Below are positions 1-8,345 of a DNA stretch of 64,000 nucleotides, piece after piece. The notes beneath the pieces were generated by a model. It had not been told where the DNA came from, did no database searches, and saw only the letters and a program-made list of their open reading frames with translations. Numbering within the stretch: the stretch's first letter is position 1; each line of letters begins with the position of its first letter. This DNA is from an uncultured Granulosicoccaceae bacterium (GTDB lineage Bacteria; Pseudomonadota; Gammaproteobacteria; CALCKW01). The stretch lies in contig CALCKW010000004.1 of the NCBI GenBank assembly GCA_937965695.1, forward strand, positions 1 to 64,000, written 5' to 3'. The position numbers and the translations under genes are program-made.

Positions 1-335
1 TCGCCTGCATTTGTTAGCAGTAGGTCTTTGTCATAGCTGTAGCTGATGGCATCGCTGTTATTGACGGTGATACTGTCAGGCACAAGATCGTTGTTGAGCT
101 GGAAGTCCACATCACCGGCGATAACACCGGCCCACGAGGTGCCGATGGGCAGATCACCGTCGTAGCGGTAGTTGAGTGTTTCACCTTCGGGTGTGCTCAC
201 ACTGGTCACCTGTGCTGTGATAGGGTTGTAGTTGTAGACAAAGCCACCGCGTGGCGCTTGCATGTTTTCTAGCAGTCCGGTGCTGGCGCCGTGGTTGATG
301 AGGAGTGGTGCAACATGTATACCGATATACGAAAC
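1..335 (-). pseudogene. RHS/YD-repeat protein fragment, truncated at its 5' end
   Basis: On the minus strand the frame is open from position 335 to the left edge. It encodes YD-repeat style sequence, with tyrosine/aspartate turns such as NYRYDG and YSYDKD, a W-x-G step, and LLLTNAG at the end of a repeat. This is typical of RHS polymorphic-toxin or cell-surface proteins. A TAA at 336-338 closes the frame upstream. The first ATG lies well inside repeat sequence and no ribosome binding site precedes it, so the normal N-terminus and secretion region are absent. I read it as a truncated or displaced rhs piece whose 3' part continues outside the window. It could instead be an orphan RHS tip cassette. 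Confidence 0.7.
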
Positions 336-482
336 TTAGTTTTAAGCAAACTAGTCCGGCAGCGTGTTGGGCAATGGACTGAGGTTCGTTTAAGGTTACG
401 ACTTAGAATAATGAAAGAATCAGGCAATGTTTGGGGAGGTTTAACGGAAAAAACTGACAGCTGATTTCTGGCGCTTGCTATG

Positions 483-505
483 TAAGCGGCGCGTTGTGCC
501 GCTTA
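483..505. other. Small perfect hairpin downstream of the MBL gene
   Basis: TAAGCGGC and its exact complement GCCGCTTA are separated by 7 bases. The hairpin sits just past the stop of the minus-strand MBL gene and could end its transcript, but no T-tract follows in that direction. The T-rich side lies on the plus strand. Function is uncertain. Confidence 0.35.
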
Positions 506-519
506 TCTATTTATAAAAA

Positions 520-1629
520 TTAATTCCCCCTTACAGCTTCCCACCAATTGTCGCTGGGTGGTTCCGTAGCTGTAAATACCTCGCCGATCAGCGGCGTAGC
601 TATGGTTACGTCGAGCAGCTCTGCTGCTTTCTTCGCGCGGATAATCGGCTCGTCCCATTTGTGCAGCGCTAAGTCAAACTTGCCCCAGTGGATGGGGAAC
701 AGGACGTTGGCATTGAGGTCGATGCTGGCCTGAACGGATTGTTCCGGTGTCATGTGGACTTGTGCCCATGTGGGGTTGTAGGCGCCGTTTTCCATGAACG
801 CTATGTCGAAGGGGCCGTAGGTTTGGCCTATTTTTTTGAACTCGTCAAAGTAGCCGCTGTCGCCACTGAAGAAGACGCTCTGGTCTTTTGATTTGACAAC
901 CCATGAACCCCAGAGGGTAGAGTAGCGGTTATTGATGCCGCGCCCGCTAAAGTGACGAGCCGGCGTCAGGGTGAAGTCGATGTCCTGTTGGCGGGTGCTC
1001 TCGTACCAATCCAATTCTATAATTTTATCTGTAGGAATGCCCCAATGCTCTAGGTGGGCCGCTAGCCCTAAGGGCACTAAAAACTGTTTTGTTCTTGAGT
1101 TGAGCGCTTGTATGGCGAGGTGATCAAGGTGGTCGTAGTGGTCGTGCGAGATAATGACGACATCAATATTTGGTAAATCATCGATGGGAGTAGGTTGCTG
1201 CAACTCAAACGCTTTGCCAATCAACGGTACGGGTGATGCACGATTAAAAACAGGGTCTGAGAGGATAAGCTTGCCATCGGTGTTGAACAGTACCGATGAA
1301 TGTCCAAGCCAAACAAAGCTGCCCGGCACTAGTAGCTCAATATCAAGCCTGCGAGAGGGCAATGCTGACTGCGGATTTTTGTCTGCCGGTGGCGAGAAAT
1401 AGGCTGCGTAGGCGCGAGGGTTTTCTGGACTAGAGGTGTCTAGTTGGGTATCCACGATATTGTTGAATTGCCCGTCGGCGTAGTTGCTCGATGCCTCAAC
1501 ACGAGCCAGTGACGCACCGCTGGGCGCTGCACCAAAAGTGGGTGCGAAATTGACAAAGCAAGCAATGACAACGGACACCAGCCCTGCTGTCAGTATCAAG
1601 TATTTTAACGTGGTGATTATCCAACGCAT
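520..1629 (-). CDS. Membrane-anchored MBL-fold metallohydrolase (NAPE-PLD/UlaG-like)
   Basis: This is a 369-residue protein with an N-terminal hydrophobic segment (about residues 8-28), a likely signal anchor or signal peptide. A metallo-beta-lactamase fold follows. Visible motifs are WLGHSS, the dinuclear metal motif HDHYDH, FSGDSGYF and a late PIHWGKF block. This order is typical of the group containing N-acyl-phosphatidylethanolamine phospholipase D and UlaG lactonase, so a lipid phosphodiester or lactone substrate is plausible but unproven. The ATG at 1629 has AGGA about six bases upstream. A GTG at 1650 would add seven residues. The gene stands alone between an RHS remnant and a repeat copy. 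Confidence 0.88.
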   Translation of the reverse strand: MRWIITTLKYLILTAGLVSVVIACFVNFAPTFGAAPSGASLARVEASSNYADGQFNNIVDTQLDTSSPENPRAYAAYFSPPADKNPQSALPSRRLDIELLVPGSFVWLGHSSVLFNTDGKLILSDPVFNRASPVPLIGKAFELQQPTPIDDLPNIDVVIISHDHYDHLDHLAIQALNSRTKQFLVPLGLAAHLEHWGIPTDKIIELDWYESTRQQDIDFTLTPARHFSGRGINNRYSTLWGSWVVKSKDQSVFFSGDSGYFDEFKKIGQTYGPFDIAFMENGAYNPTWAQVHMTPEQSVQASIDLNANVLFPIHWGKFDLALHKWDEPIIRAKKAAELLDVTIATPLIGEVFTATEPPSDNWWEAVRGN

Positions 1630-1687
1630 CTTGGGTCCTGTGTTTTTCACTGTGGTTGCGGTTGCTAACCGATGTTAGGGAGCCATG

Positions 1688-1829
1688 AAGATCGGTCAGT
1701 GACATCGGTTTAAAAAACTGGATCCCGCAAAGCGCGTACTGTCGCCAATAGTGGTGCTATTGGCTAAATTTGCAACGCAGTGGATCCAAATTTTATCCAT
1801 CGACGGCGCGAGCCTGAGTTGATTCTGAG
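1688..1829 (-). repeat. ERIC-like intergenic repeat, copy A (full length, diverged)
   Basis: About 142 bp matching the dispersed family described at 40466-40616, in inverse orientation. It keeps the GTCAGTGAC arm, the central GTGCTATTGGCTAAATTTGC block, and the ATCGACGG..CGAG arm, but the outer ends have drifted. It fills nearly all of the space between the MBL gene and the aminotransferase stop codon. It has no coding capacity. Confidence 0.8.
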
Positions 1830-1834
1830 TTTCC

Positions 1835-3028
1835 TCAGCTTAACTGAGCCAGCTCTTCGCCAATAATTTCGGCGATAAGTGCCATGTCCTGTGCTTCAAA
1901 GGTCAGCGGCAAGCGCATGTCCAGCGTGCTCGCGAGTATCTTTAATGTCTGGGGCAACTCGGGTGCGTCGCCGAGATAGCGCCAGCTATCGTATCGACTG
2001 GTAAAGCCGGTTGGATCGGCGTTGCCAAACCATTTTAGCTCTACGCCACGAGCGGCACAGCCAACAATTAAAGACTGTATCTGTTGCTCGCCAAGGCTTG
2101 GTGTGCGGAATTGTATAGAGCTGGCGACATAGCTTTCTGCCGCTGGGCGCACCGGCAGGGCAATACCGCTTATTTTTGCCAAACCCACTTCGGCGGCTTT
2201 GTAGAGCTTATTCCAACGTTTGCAGTTCTCGTCTAGGTTTGGCAGTTGTGCGCGCAGAATTGCCGCACGCAGGTTGTCCATGCGACCACTGTAGTTAGGT
2301 GTGTCTAGACGAATGTCATTGTAAGTTTCTGCGTCAGGTGCGGCACCGTGGCGTTCATAGAGCATGTAACTGCCCGAGTGCATCACAGCACGGGCCATGG
2401 TGTCTGGGTCAGCAGTTGTCAGTAGGCCACCTTCGCCTGAGTTTAAGTGTTTGTAGGTTTGAGTGCTAAAGCAAGCGACTGCGCCAAAATTGCCCGAGAG
2501 TTTGCCTTTCCAGCGAGCGCCCATTGTATGCGCGCAGTCCTCAATGAGTGTCACACCGTATTGCTCACATAGGGCGACAACCTTGTCCATATCCGCGAGG
2601 TGCCCACGCATGTGCGACATCATAAAAAATCGAGCGCCGCTGGCCTGCATTTGCGTTTCTAGATGTTCTAAATCGGCGCAAAAATTCTCATCCACCTCCA
2701 CCAACACAGGCACACCGCCGGCGTTGTGAATAGCGCCGGGCACAGGGGCGAGCGTAAAGGCGTTGGTTAGCACTTTGTCGCCCGCTTTTAAGCCCGTTGC
2801 TTTAAGGGCGACATGCAGGGCATAGCCACCCGAGGCGCAGGCTAGGCAGTAGGGCACACCTTGGTAAACGGCGTATTCGCTCTCCAACAAAGCGGCTTCG
2901 CTGGTCTCTCCTTCGATCACGTTATAGCGGTGCAGGCGACCACTGCGCATAATCTCTACCGCCCGCTCTATACCGGCCTCAGGAATTGCTTCTTGCTGGG
3001 TAAAGGGTTTGTCGAAATGCGCCTTCAT
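1835..3028 (-). CDS. DegT/DnrJ/EryC1/StrS-family PLP aminotransferase
   Basis: 397 residues, the usual length for the family. The fold-type I pattern is present: a glycine-rich PLP-phosphate region (CASGGYALHVAL), LIEDCAHTMGA with the Asp that contacts the pyridine nitrogen, and the Schiff-base lysine in TQTYKHLNSGEGG. Family members transaminate keto-sugars or cyclitols in surface polysaccharide and antibiotic pathways. No sugar nucleotide genes are adjacent, so the substrate is unknown. The ATG at 3028 has GAGG eight bases upstream and is preferred over the GTG at 3076. The gene is divergent from the isochorismatase/ureohydrolase pair, which hints at a shared amino-compound pathway without proving it. 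Confidence 0.88.
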   Translation of the reverse strand: MKAHFDKPFTQQEAIPEAGIERAVEIMRSGRLHRYNVIEGETSEAALLESEYAVYQGVPYCLACASGGYALHVALKATGLKAGDKVLTNAFTLAPVPGAIHNAGGVPVLVEVDENFCADLEHLETQMQASGARFFMMSHMRGHLADMDKVVALCEQYGVTLIEDCAHTMGARWKGKLSGNFGAVACFSTQTYKHLNSGEGGLLTTADPDTMARAVMHSGSYMLYERHGAAPDAETYNDIRLDTPNYSGRMDNLRAAILRAQLPNLDENCKRWNKLYKAAEVGLAKISGIALPVRPAAESYVASSIQFRTPSLGEQQIQSLIVGCAARGVELKWFGNADPTGFTSRYDSWRYLGDAPELPQTLKILASTLDMRLPLTFEAQDMALIAEIIGEELAQLS

Positions 3029-3334
3029 AGGGCTTGCCTCTGTGTTTTGTCGGTCTGAGTTTTGTCTAGCATGCACTATTGCGAGACGAGGTGCTTTGGC
3101 TGTAGCGCCAGTTGCGTATCATCGCTCCGTCCAAGCAACGTTCGCACGTGGTTCTTCCGCTGACGATATAAGCTCTAACAGTAAACCCTGCGACAGAACT
3201 TTAAAGGGAATGGTCGCTTGGCGTCTAGGCAATAAGGCCAATAGCCAAGACATTCGCATCCGTCTTACACTTAGCGTTAGTGGTGACCTAGCGTGTTACC
3301 TTAGGTGTGTAGCTCAACAGTAGATGAGGTGGAT

Positions 3335-3973
3335 ATGGCAAACCTAAAACCACAACAGCGTTCTTTGATTGAAGGTCGGGCAGCGCTTATCGTTATTGAT
3401 ATACAAGCCAGCACTTTTATTAACAACGATAAGGTGCGCAGTATCGACAATATGCCCGGCTATAAGGATCGCATGTTGGCGTGTCGGCCCGTGATTGATG
3501 CTGCACGGGCCAATGGTGTGCCAGTCATTTTTATCCAAGAAATACACCGTGCTAATTTAATAGACTTTGGTCGAGAGCTCGATGGCAGCGAAGACGTACA
3601 CTGCTTAGACAACAACCCGCAGACAGAAATCGCCAAAGAGCAGATGGGGTTTATCCCAGGTGATTACCTGATTCAAAAGCGTCGATATTCAGCCTTTTTT
3701 GGCACCGACTTTGAAATCCTGCTGCGTGGTCTAAAAGCTGAAACGCTGCTGTTGGTGGGTGGGCTGACGGATGTCTGTGTGCACTACACCTTTGTCGATG
3801 GGCATCAGTCGGACTACTTTTGTCGCGTGGTAGAAGACTGTGTTGGCGGCTCTAGCACCGAAGCACATGACGCTTCGCTGAAGGCGATGGAGTACTTGCA
3901 AACAGGCGCTGTTTGCGCTTCAAGTGCTGTTATGCAGGCGATGCAAAATCTAAAGCCGGAGCATTCAGTTTGA
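3335..3973 (+). CDS. Isochorismatase-family cysteine hydrolase
   Basis: 212 residues with the expected Asp-Lys-Cys catalytic set: Asp in VIDIQAS, Lys in QKRRYSAFFGTD, and nucleophilic Cys in GLTDVCVHYTFVDG. Relatives hydrolyse nicotinamide, N-carbamoyl compounds, biuret, ureidoacrylate or isochorismate. The sequence alone does not choose among these. The ATG at 3335 follows a GAGGTGG ribosome binding site. The stop TGA lies inside the TTGA that starts the next gene, a ureohydrolase, so the two are translationally coupled. That pairing suggests stepwise hydrolysis of a guanidino or carbamoyl compound. Confidence 0.88.
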   Translation: MANLKPQQRSLIEGRAALIVIDIQASTFINNDKVRSIDNMPGYKDRMLACRPVIDAARANGVPVIFIQEIHRANLIDFGRELDGSEDVHCLDNNPQTEIAKEQMGFIPGDYLIQKRRYSAFFGTDFEILLRGLKAETLLLVGGLTDVCVHYTFVDGHQSDYFCRVVEDCVGGSSTEAHDASLKAMEYLQTGAVCASSAVMQAMQNLKPEHSV

Positions 3974-4785
3974 ACATTCGGCCCGGCACCATACAGCTAC
4001 TCGGTTTGCCTCAGGATAATAACTCAAGCTACTTAACGGGACCGGGCAAAGCGCCTCAACGTATTCGGGAAGCATTTTTTTGTGATTCGGCCAACCTGTT
4101 TACTGAGAGTGGTTTTGATCTTGGCGACAAAACGCTCTGGGCTGACGCAGGTGATGTCGCGTTGGAAAACCTGGAGGGCCAACAAGCTTTTGACCTGATC
4201 TTTGAGCGCGTCGGTGCTCTAATTGCAGCAGGTCACCCAGTGCTCAGTCTTGGTGGTGACCACTCCGTTTCGTATCCCGCTATTGCCGCGCATGCGCAAA
4301 CAAATCCTGGACTTAATATCCTGCATATTGATGCTCACCCGGACTTGTACGATGACATGCTAGCCAACCCCTTTAGTCATGCTTCGCCTTTTGCACGCCT
4401 GATGGAAGGTGGCAGAATTGGCCGATTAGTTCAGGTGGGGATTCGTACTTTAAATGCGCATCAAAAAGCACAGGCTGAACGCTTTGGCGTTGAGATTCAT
4501 CATATGCGAGATCTCAGCGGTGTGGCGGATATTCGATTTGAAGGGCCGGTGTACTTATCTCTCGATTTGGATGCGCTGGACCCGGCCTTTGCACCGGGTG
4601 TGTCCCACCACGAGCCAGGGGGGCTGAGCACTCGACAAGTGTTAGACATCATTGAAGGATTTGGCGGCACATTGATTGGGGCTGATGTGGTCGAACTAAA
4701 CCCATTACGAGACCAAAACGATGTCACCGCTATGGTGGCCGCGAAGCTAGTGAAAGAACTGATGGGGCGTATGCTCCGAGCTTAA
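3970..4785 (+). CDS. Ureohydrolase (arginase/agmatinase family)
   Basis: 271 residues with all three manganese motifs: GGDHSVSYP, DAHPDLYD and SLDLDALDPAFAPG. It therefore looks catalytically complete and should hydrolyse a guanidino group to release urea. The substrate (arginine, agmatine, guanidinobutyrate, guanidine and others) cannot be read from these motifs. I chose the TTG at 3970, which overlaps the upstream stop by four bases (TTGA). The ATG at 3913 would require a 61-base overlap and adds a Cys-rich stretch unlike the family. A strong hairpin terminator follows, so the operon appears to end here. Confidence 0.87.
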   Translation: MNIRPGTIQLLGLPQDNNSSYLTGPGKAPQRIREAFFCDSANLFTESGFDLGDKTLWADAGDVALENLEGQQAFDLIFERVGALIAAGHPVLSLGGDHSVSYPAIAAHAQTNPGLNILHIDAHPDLYDDMLANPFSHASPFARLMEGGRIGRLVQVGIRTLNAHQKAQAERFGVEIHHMRDLSGVADIRFEGPVYLSLDLDALDPAFAPGVSHHEPGGLSTRQVLDIIEGFGGTLIGADVVELNPLRDQNDVTAMVAAKLVKELMGRMLRA

Positions 4786-4851
4786 CAATCCGTCCGCACC
4801 AGCGGGTGAATACTCCTTCTATTTAGTTCCCACTAGGGTTAGCATGGGTTT

Positions 4852-4878
4852 GGGCTGCGATCGCAGCCCTTCTTTTTG
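4852..4878 (+). terminator. Intrinsic terminator after the ureohydrolase gene
   Basis: GGGCTGCGATCGCAGCCC is a perfect 18-base palindrome followed directly by TTCTTTTT. It lies 66 bases after the ureohydrolase stop and just before the ribosome binding site of rarD. This also argues against starting rarD upstream at 4844. Confidence 0.85.
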
Positions 4879-4888
4879 GAGCCGTGTG

Positions 4889-5797
4889 ATGAATTCTCAA
4901 CAGGTGGGCTTTGCCTATGGCCTGATCGCCTACGCTATGTGGGGCAGCTTTCCGCTGTACTTCCACCTGCTTGCCGATTTGCCCGCCATTCAAGTGATTG
5001 CTCAGCGCGTCTTCTGGTCTGCCGTGTTTTGTGCGTTGCTTTTGACGGTGCTGGGTCGCTGGCCGCGCGCGGTTACTGCGCTGCGCGACAAACGATTGAT
5101 GGTCATGCTTTTTTGCTCTGCATTGTTGGTCGGATTTAATTGGTGGGTGTTTGTCTTTGCGGTTGGTCGAGGCGAAGTACTGGCCAGTAGTTTGGGTTAT
5201 TTTATGACACCTCTGTGCTCGGTTCTACTCGCCCGGGTATTTCTGAATGAGCGCATGAACAACTACCAGTGGTTCGCTGTTGCGCTCGCCGTGGTTGCTG
5301 TTGTTTATCTGCTGTATCGGATCGGCAGTTTGCCGTTGGTGTCACTGGCGTTGGCTGTGTCATTTGCGTTTTACGGATTGATCCGCAAACAAGCCAAAGT
5401 AGGGCCGTTGAGTGGCCTTTTTGTTGAGGCAATGCTACTCACTCCTATGGCCCTTATTTATCTGGGTTGGCTCAGCCACAACAGTCAAAATATGTTTTTT
5501 AGTGGCGAGTGGTCAGTTAGCTTGTTGTTGATCTTTTCGGGTGTGGTGACGGCTCTGCCTCTGCTGGCATTTGCTGCAGCTGCAGAGCGGCTGAGTTTAA
5601 CCATTGTCGGCTTTATGATGTACATCAATCCGAGCTTGCAATTCATTATCGCCATTACCTTGCTGGGTGAGTCCGTTAGCCGCGATCAATTGGTCAGTTT
5701 TGCATTGATATGGTTGGCACTTATTGTATTTAGTGTGGGCTCTGTACCCAAGCGTGGGGCCGATAAAAAAATCAGTAAGGAGGTGCTGCGTGTTTGA
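4889..5797 (+). CDS. rarD: RarD-type EamA (DMT) permease
   Basis: 302 residues, hydrophobic throughout, with about ten membrane segments arranged as two EamA repeats. The start (GFAYGLIAYAMWGSFPLYF) and the central ALLVGFNWWVFVFAVGRGE region are characteristic of the chloramphenicol-sensitivity protein RarD. The E. coli protein's physiological substrate is not settled. The ATG at 4889 has GGAG eight bases upstream. The last bases overlap the next gene (DUF3820) by eight nucleotides, so the two are cotranscribed. Confidence 0.9.
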   Translation: MNSQQVGFAYGLIAYAMWGSFPLYFHLLADLPAIQVIAQRVFWSAVFCALLLTVLGRWPRAVTALRDKRLMVMLFCSALLVGFNWWVFVFAVGRGEVLASSLGYFMTPLCSVLLARVFLNERMNNYQWFAVALAVVAVVYLLYRIGSLPLVSLALAVSFAFYGLIRKQAKVGPLSGLFVEAMLLTPMALIYLGWLSHNSQNMFFSGEWSVSLLLIFSGVVTALPLLAFAAAAERLSLTIVGFMMYINPSLQFIIAITLLGESVSRDQLVSFALIWLALIVFSVGSVPKRGADKKISKEVLRV

Positions 5798-6011
5798 TCA
5801 GCAAGACTTGCTTAAGTTGGCACAAATGCCGATGCCTTTTGGTAAATACCAAGGCAGGGTACTCATCGATTTGCCTGAAGAGTATCTGCTTTGGTTTAGC
5901 CGCAAAGAATGGCCCAAAGGTGAGTTGGGGCGGTTGATGCAATTGGCGCTGGAAATTCGAATTAATGGGCTCGAGAGTTTGATCAAACCTTTAAAAAAGA
6001 CCGATAATTAG
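5790..6011 (+). CDS. DUF3820 family small protein
   Basis: 73 residues starting at GTG 5790, behind an AAGGAGG ribosome binding site inside the rarD 3' end. The sequence carries the family hallmark MPFGKYQGR followed by LPEEYLLWF and KGELGRLMQLALEIRINGLE. Proteins of this family are widespread in gammaproteobacteria and usually uncharacterised. They resemble a nuclease-associated small fold but no activity is established. The coupling to rarD is recorded as context only. Confidence 0.88.
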   Translation: MFDQQDLLKLAQMPMPFGKYQGRVLIDLPEEYLLWFSRKEWPKGELGRLMQLALEIRINGLESLIKPLKKTDN

Positions 6012-6447
6012 TTCTCGCAATCGTAAAAAAAAACGCCCCATGTTTTATAGCGCTGCGTTTTATTCACCCTTAGGTATTGTTAATTCAGTGTGCCAAGCAG
6101 GTGATCGGTCGGTGGGCTATGACGGGCCGTTCAGGCTGATCTGAGCCGGAATACGCAAAAGCCTATCACCCGAAATTGTCCCCGCTCGAAACATCTGGCT
6201 GCTACATCGGGTGTTTGACCTTCAAGGGCTTTAATTTTCCAAGCCCTTAATCAGTATTTTGTCGCTCGACGCCAACAGTGGCTCAAAATTTGAAAGTATG
6301 TATACATAAGCATATGAACGAATTCAGCTATGGCAATTTCGGAAGGCTACTCAAAAGTGCGGCCTAAGTCCGCAGGTGATTTGATCCGCAGAGTTGGATC
6401 GATATCTCGCGCGCGTCTGTTTAGCCTTTGCCCAAGAGACCAAAAAA
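6012..6447. other. Noncoding gap with two hairpins and a palindrome
   Basis: No convincing gene. A weak terminator-like structure at 6030-6061 (AAAACGC pairing with GCGTTTT) may end the rarD-DUF3820 transcript. A second hairpin at 6224-6248 pairs AAGGGCTT with AAGCCCTT. At 6297-6308 there is the perfect palindrome TATGTATACATA, a possible operator for the downstream alpha/beta hydrolase gene. Confidence 0.4.
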
Positions 6448-7410
6448 ATGATTAAACGAGTTATATTTTGGGGTTTGCTGCTGGGCTTCATCGTTTCTAA
6501 TCTACTGGTTTATCAACACGCCAAAGCGATGACTGACTTTGTCGTTGGTGGTGAGCAAACCGATAGTCCTGAAAGCCTCAGCCTAGGCGATAAGTTGGCC
6601 GTTCTCGCGACGGGCGTAACGCTGGTGCGCGCACCGCTGGAAGAAAACCCCGAAGACCATGAAATGAAATTCACGAGTCATTCGATGGACAATGGCTTGG
6701 GTTACCAATTGAATGCTTGGCATATCCCTGTTGAAGAGGCGACGAGCACGGTCATCATGTTTCATGGCTACGGTGGCAATTCGGCCAATCTACTGCTGCA
6801 CGCCAGAGAATTTCACGACATGGGGTACAACACCTTTGTGGTAGATTTTTTTGGCTCTGGAGGGTCCACTGGCTCACACACCACAATAGGTGTGGCGGAG
6901 GCACAGGACGTCAATGTCGTGAGCCACTATGTACGTGAGAAATGGCCCGAGCATAAAATTTGGCTGTTCGGTCAATCGATGGGAGCCGCAGCTATCACGC
7001 GTGCGGTTGCCAAGCTTGGTGTGCAAGCCGACGCAATCGTTTTAGAGTCTCCCTACGATAGCCTTCTAAACACGGCAAAAGTACGCTTTAACAGCATGGG
7101 CTTGCCGGGTTCGCCCTTTGCCCAGTGGTTATTGTTCTGGGGTGGGTTTCGCCATGGCTTTGATCCCTTTGAAATGGAGCCCGCTGAGTTTGCTAAATCA
7201 ATCACTGTACCCACGCTATTGCTGCAAGGAGGTAACGATCCTCGCGTTCCAGACGAGCAGGCTGAGGCTATCGATGCGGCTTTAGCAGGCTGGCACAATT
7301 TAGTGATTTTTCCCGAGGCCTCACACGCGGGTATGTTGGCGTCTGACGCTGAAGTATGGCGCGCTGAAGTGAGTAATCTGGCGCGGCAGTTGGTGCCAGA
7401 GGAAAGTTAG
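6448..7410 (+). CDS. Alpha/beta hydrolase, membrane-anchored or secreted
   Basis: 320 residues. An N-terminal hydrophobic stretch (about residues 4-22) suggests a signal anchor. The hydrolase core shows the oxyanion motif HGYGGNSANLL, nucleophile elbow GQSMGAAA (Ser), the acid region GGNDPRVPDEQ and the catalytic His in ASHAGML. The layout resembles the BEM46/YfhR group of serine hydrolases with unknown natural substrates. The ATG at 6448 is preferred to 6394 because the hydrophobic segment then lies at the true N-terminus. Confidence 0.85.
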   Translation: MIKRVIFWGLLLGFIVSNLLVYQHAKAMTDFVVGGEQTDSPESLSLGDKLAVLATGVTLVRAPLEENPEDHEMKFTSHSMDNGLGYQLNAWHIPVEEATSTVIMFHGYGGNSANLLLHAREFHDMGYNTFVVDFFGSGGSTGSHTTIGVAEAQDVNVVSHYVREKWPEHKIWLFGQSMGAAAITRAVAKLGVQADAIVLESPYDSLLNTAKVRFNSMGLPGSPFAQWLLFWGGFRHGFDPFEMEPAEFAKSITVPTLLLQGGNDPRVPDEQAEAIDAALAGWHNLVIFPEASHAGMLASDAEVWRAEVSNLARQLVPEES

Positions 7411-7433
7411 TCGATATCTTCTGCTGATGTTGG

Positions 7434-7489
7434 GTTCGGGACGCGTAGTTCGGGACGCGAAGTTCGGGACGCGCATTCCGGGACGCGTA
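7434..7489. repeat. Four tandem 14-bp repeats after the alpha/beta hydrolase
   Basis: Units GTTCGGGACGCGTA, GTTCGGGACGCGAA, GTTCGGGACGCGCA and TTCCGGGACGCGTA run head to tail starting 24 bases after the hydrolase stop. The last two bases vary between units. I see no function; it may be a VNTR arising by slippage. The rest of the 7411-7867 gap holds nothing recognisable apart from the promoter region of the next gene. Confidence 0.9.
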
Positions 7490-7867
7490 GATCAACAATG
7501 AACGCTAGTTCGGTGAGTTGAAGCGCACCGCGTCTGCACTAAACACCCTCTCCAATTCCGTTTCCATTCTTCTCAAACCTGCTTAGTGCAAAAAAATCAA
7601 TACAACTTCGGCGCCTTACCGATCATTTGGTCCTGACTCATCTGAATCCACGGGCAGGGACCTGTTTTTGGAGGGCATGCGTTAAGTGTGCAATGGACAG
7701 CTAGCGTTCGCTTCGGTCAATGTCACACGCCAAACAGTATTCTTCTTATAAGTCATTGGCAGAGTGTTGTCATCACAGCATCTGAAATAAAACGGCCTTC
7801 AGTTGGATGCATCCTAAACTACTTGTTAATATCCTTGGTAAATGCGCGCACCTGATGAGATATAACT

Positions 7868-8329
7868 ATGTCGGATAACGTTAGCCACCTTCGACGGGTG
7901 CTAAAACAAACCAAGACGATCGCTGTCGTTGGTTTGTCGCCTTCGTGGCATAGACCCAGCTATTTTGCCGCTTCGTATATGCAAACACACGGCTACCGTA
8001 TTATTCCGGTCAACCCGCGCAGTGAGCAGATTTTGGGTGAGCGCTGTTATCCAGATCTCGCCTCCATCGACCAGCCGGTTGATATGGTGGATTGTTTTAG
8101 ACGCGCAGAGGAAATGCCTGCATTGGCAGAGCAAGCCATCGATTTGGGTGCAAAGTCCTTTTGGGTGCAGTTAGGTCTTCGCAGTGAGCAAGCGCGAGCT
8201 ATTTGTGACGATGCCGGTTTAGATTTCGTTGAAGATCGCTGTGTAAAGATTGAGCACGCGCGCCTGTTTGGCGGTTTGGGCTGGTGTGGTGTCAACACCG
8301 GTTTGATCACCTCTCGCCGACCCAGCTAA
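7868..8329 (+). CDS. CoA-binding domain protein (YccU-like)
   Basis: 153 residues forming a single CoA-binding Rossmann domain: the nucleotide-binding start IAVVGLSPSWHRPSY, NPRSEQILGERCYPDL, and the tail DRCVKIEHARL. Proteins of this kind bind CoA or acyl-CoA and resemble the N-terminal domain of succinyl-CoA synthetase alpha, without a known reaction. The gene is 16 bases upstream of the O-acetylhomoserine sulfhydrylase gene and is probably cotranscribed with it. This pairing recurs in proteobacteria as far as I recall. Confidence 0.88.
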   Translation: MSDNVSHLRRVLKQTKTIAVVGLSPSWHRPSYFAASYMQTHGYRIIPVNPRSEQILGERCYPDLASIDQPVDMVDCFRRAEEMPALAEQAIDLGAKSFWVQLGLRSEQARAICDDAGLDFVEDRCVKIEHARLFGGLGWCGVNTGLITSRRPS

Positions 8330-8345
8330 CCCAAAGGAGCAACCC

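Noticed and set aside
3077-3334. Possible guanidine riboswitch before the hydrolase pair
   Set aside because: I looked for the guanidine-I conserved pattern before this pair and before the agmatinase-type gene and did not find it.
4844-4888. Upstream start for rarD
   Set aside because: The extra residues lie across a terminator hairpin; ATG 4889 has its own GGAG.
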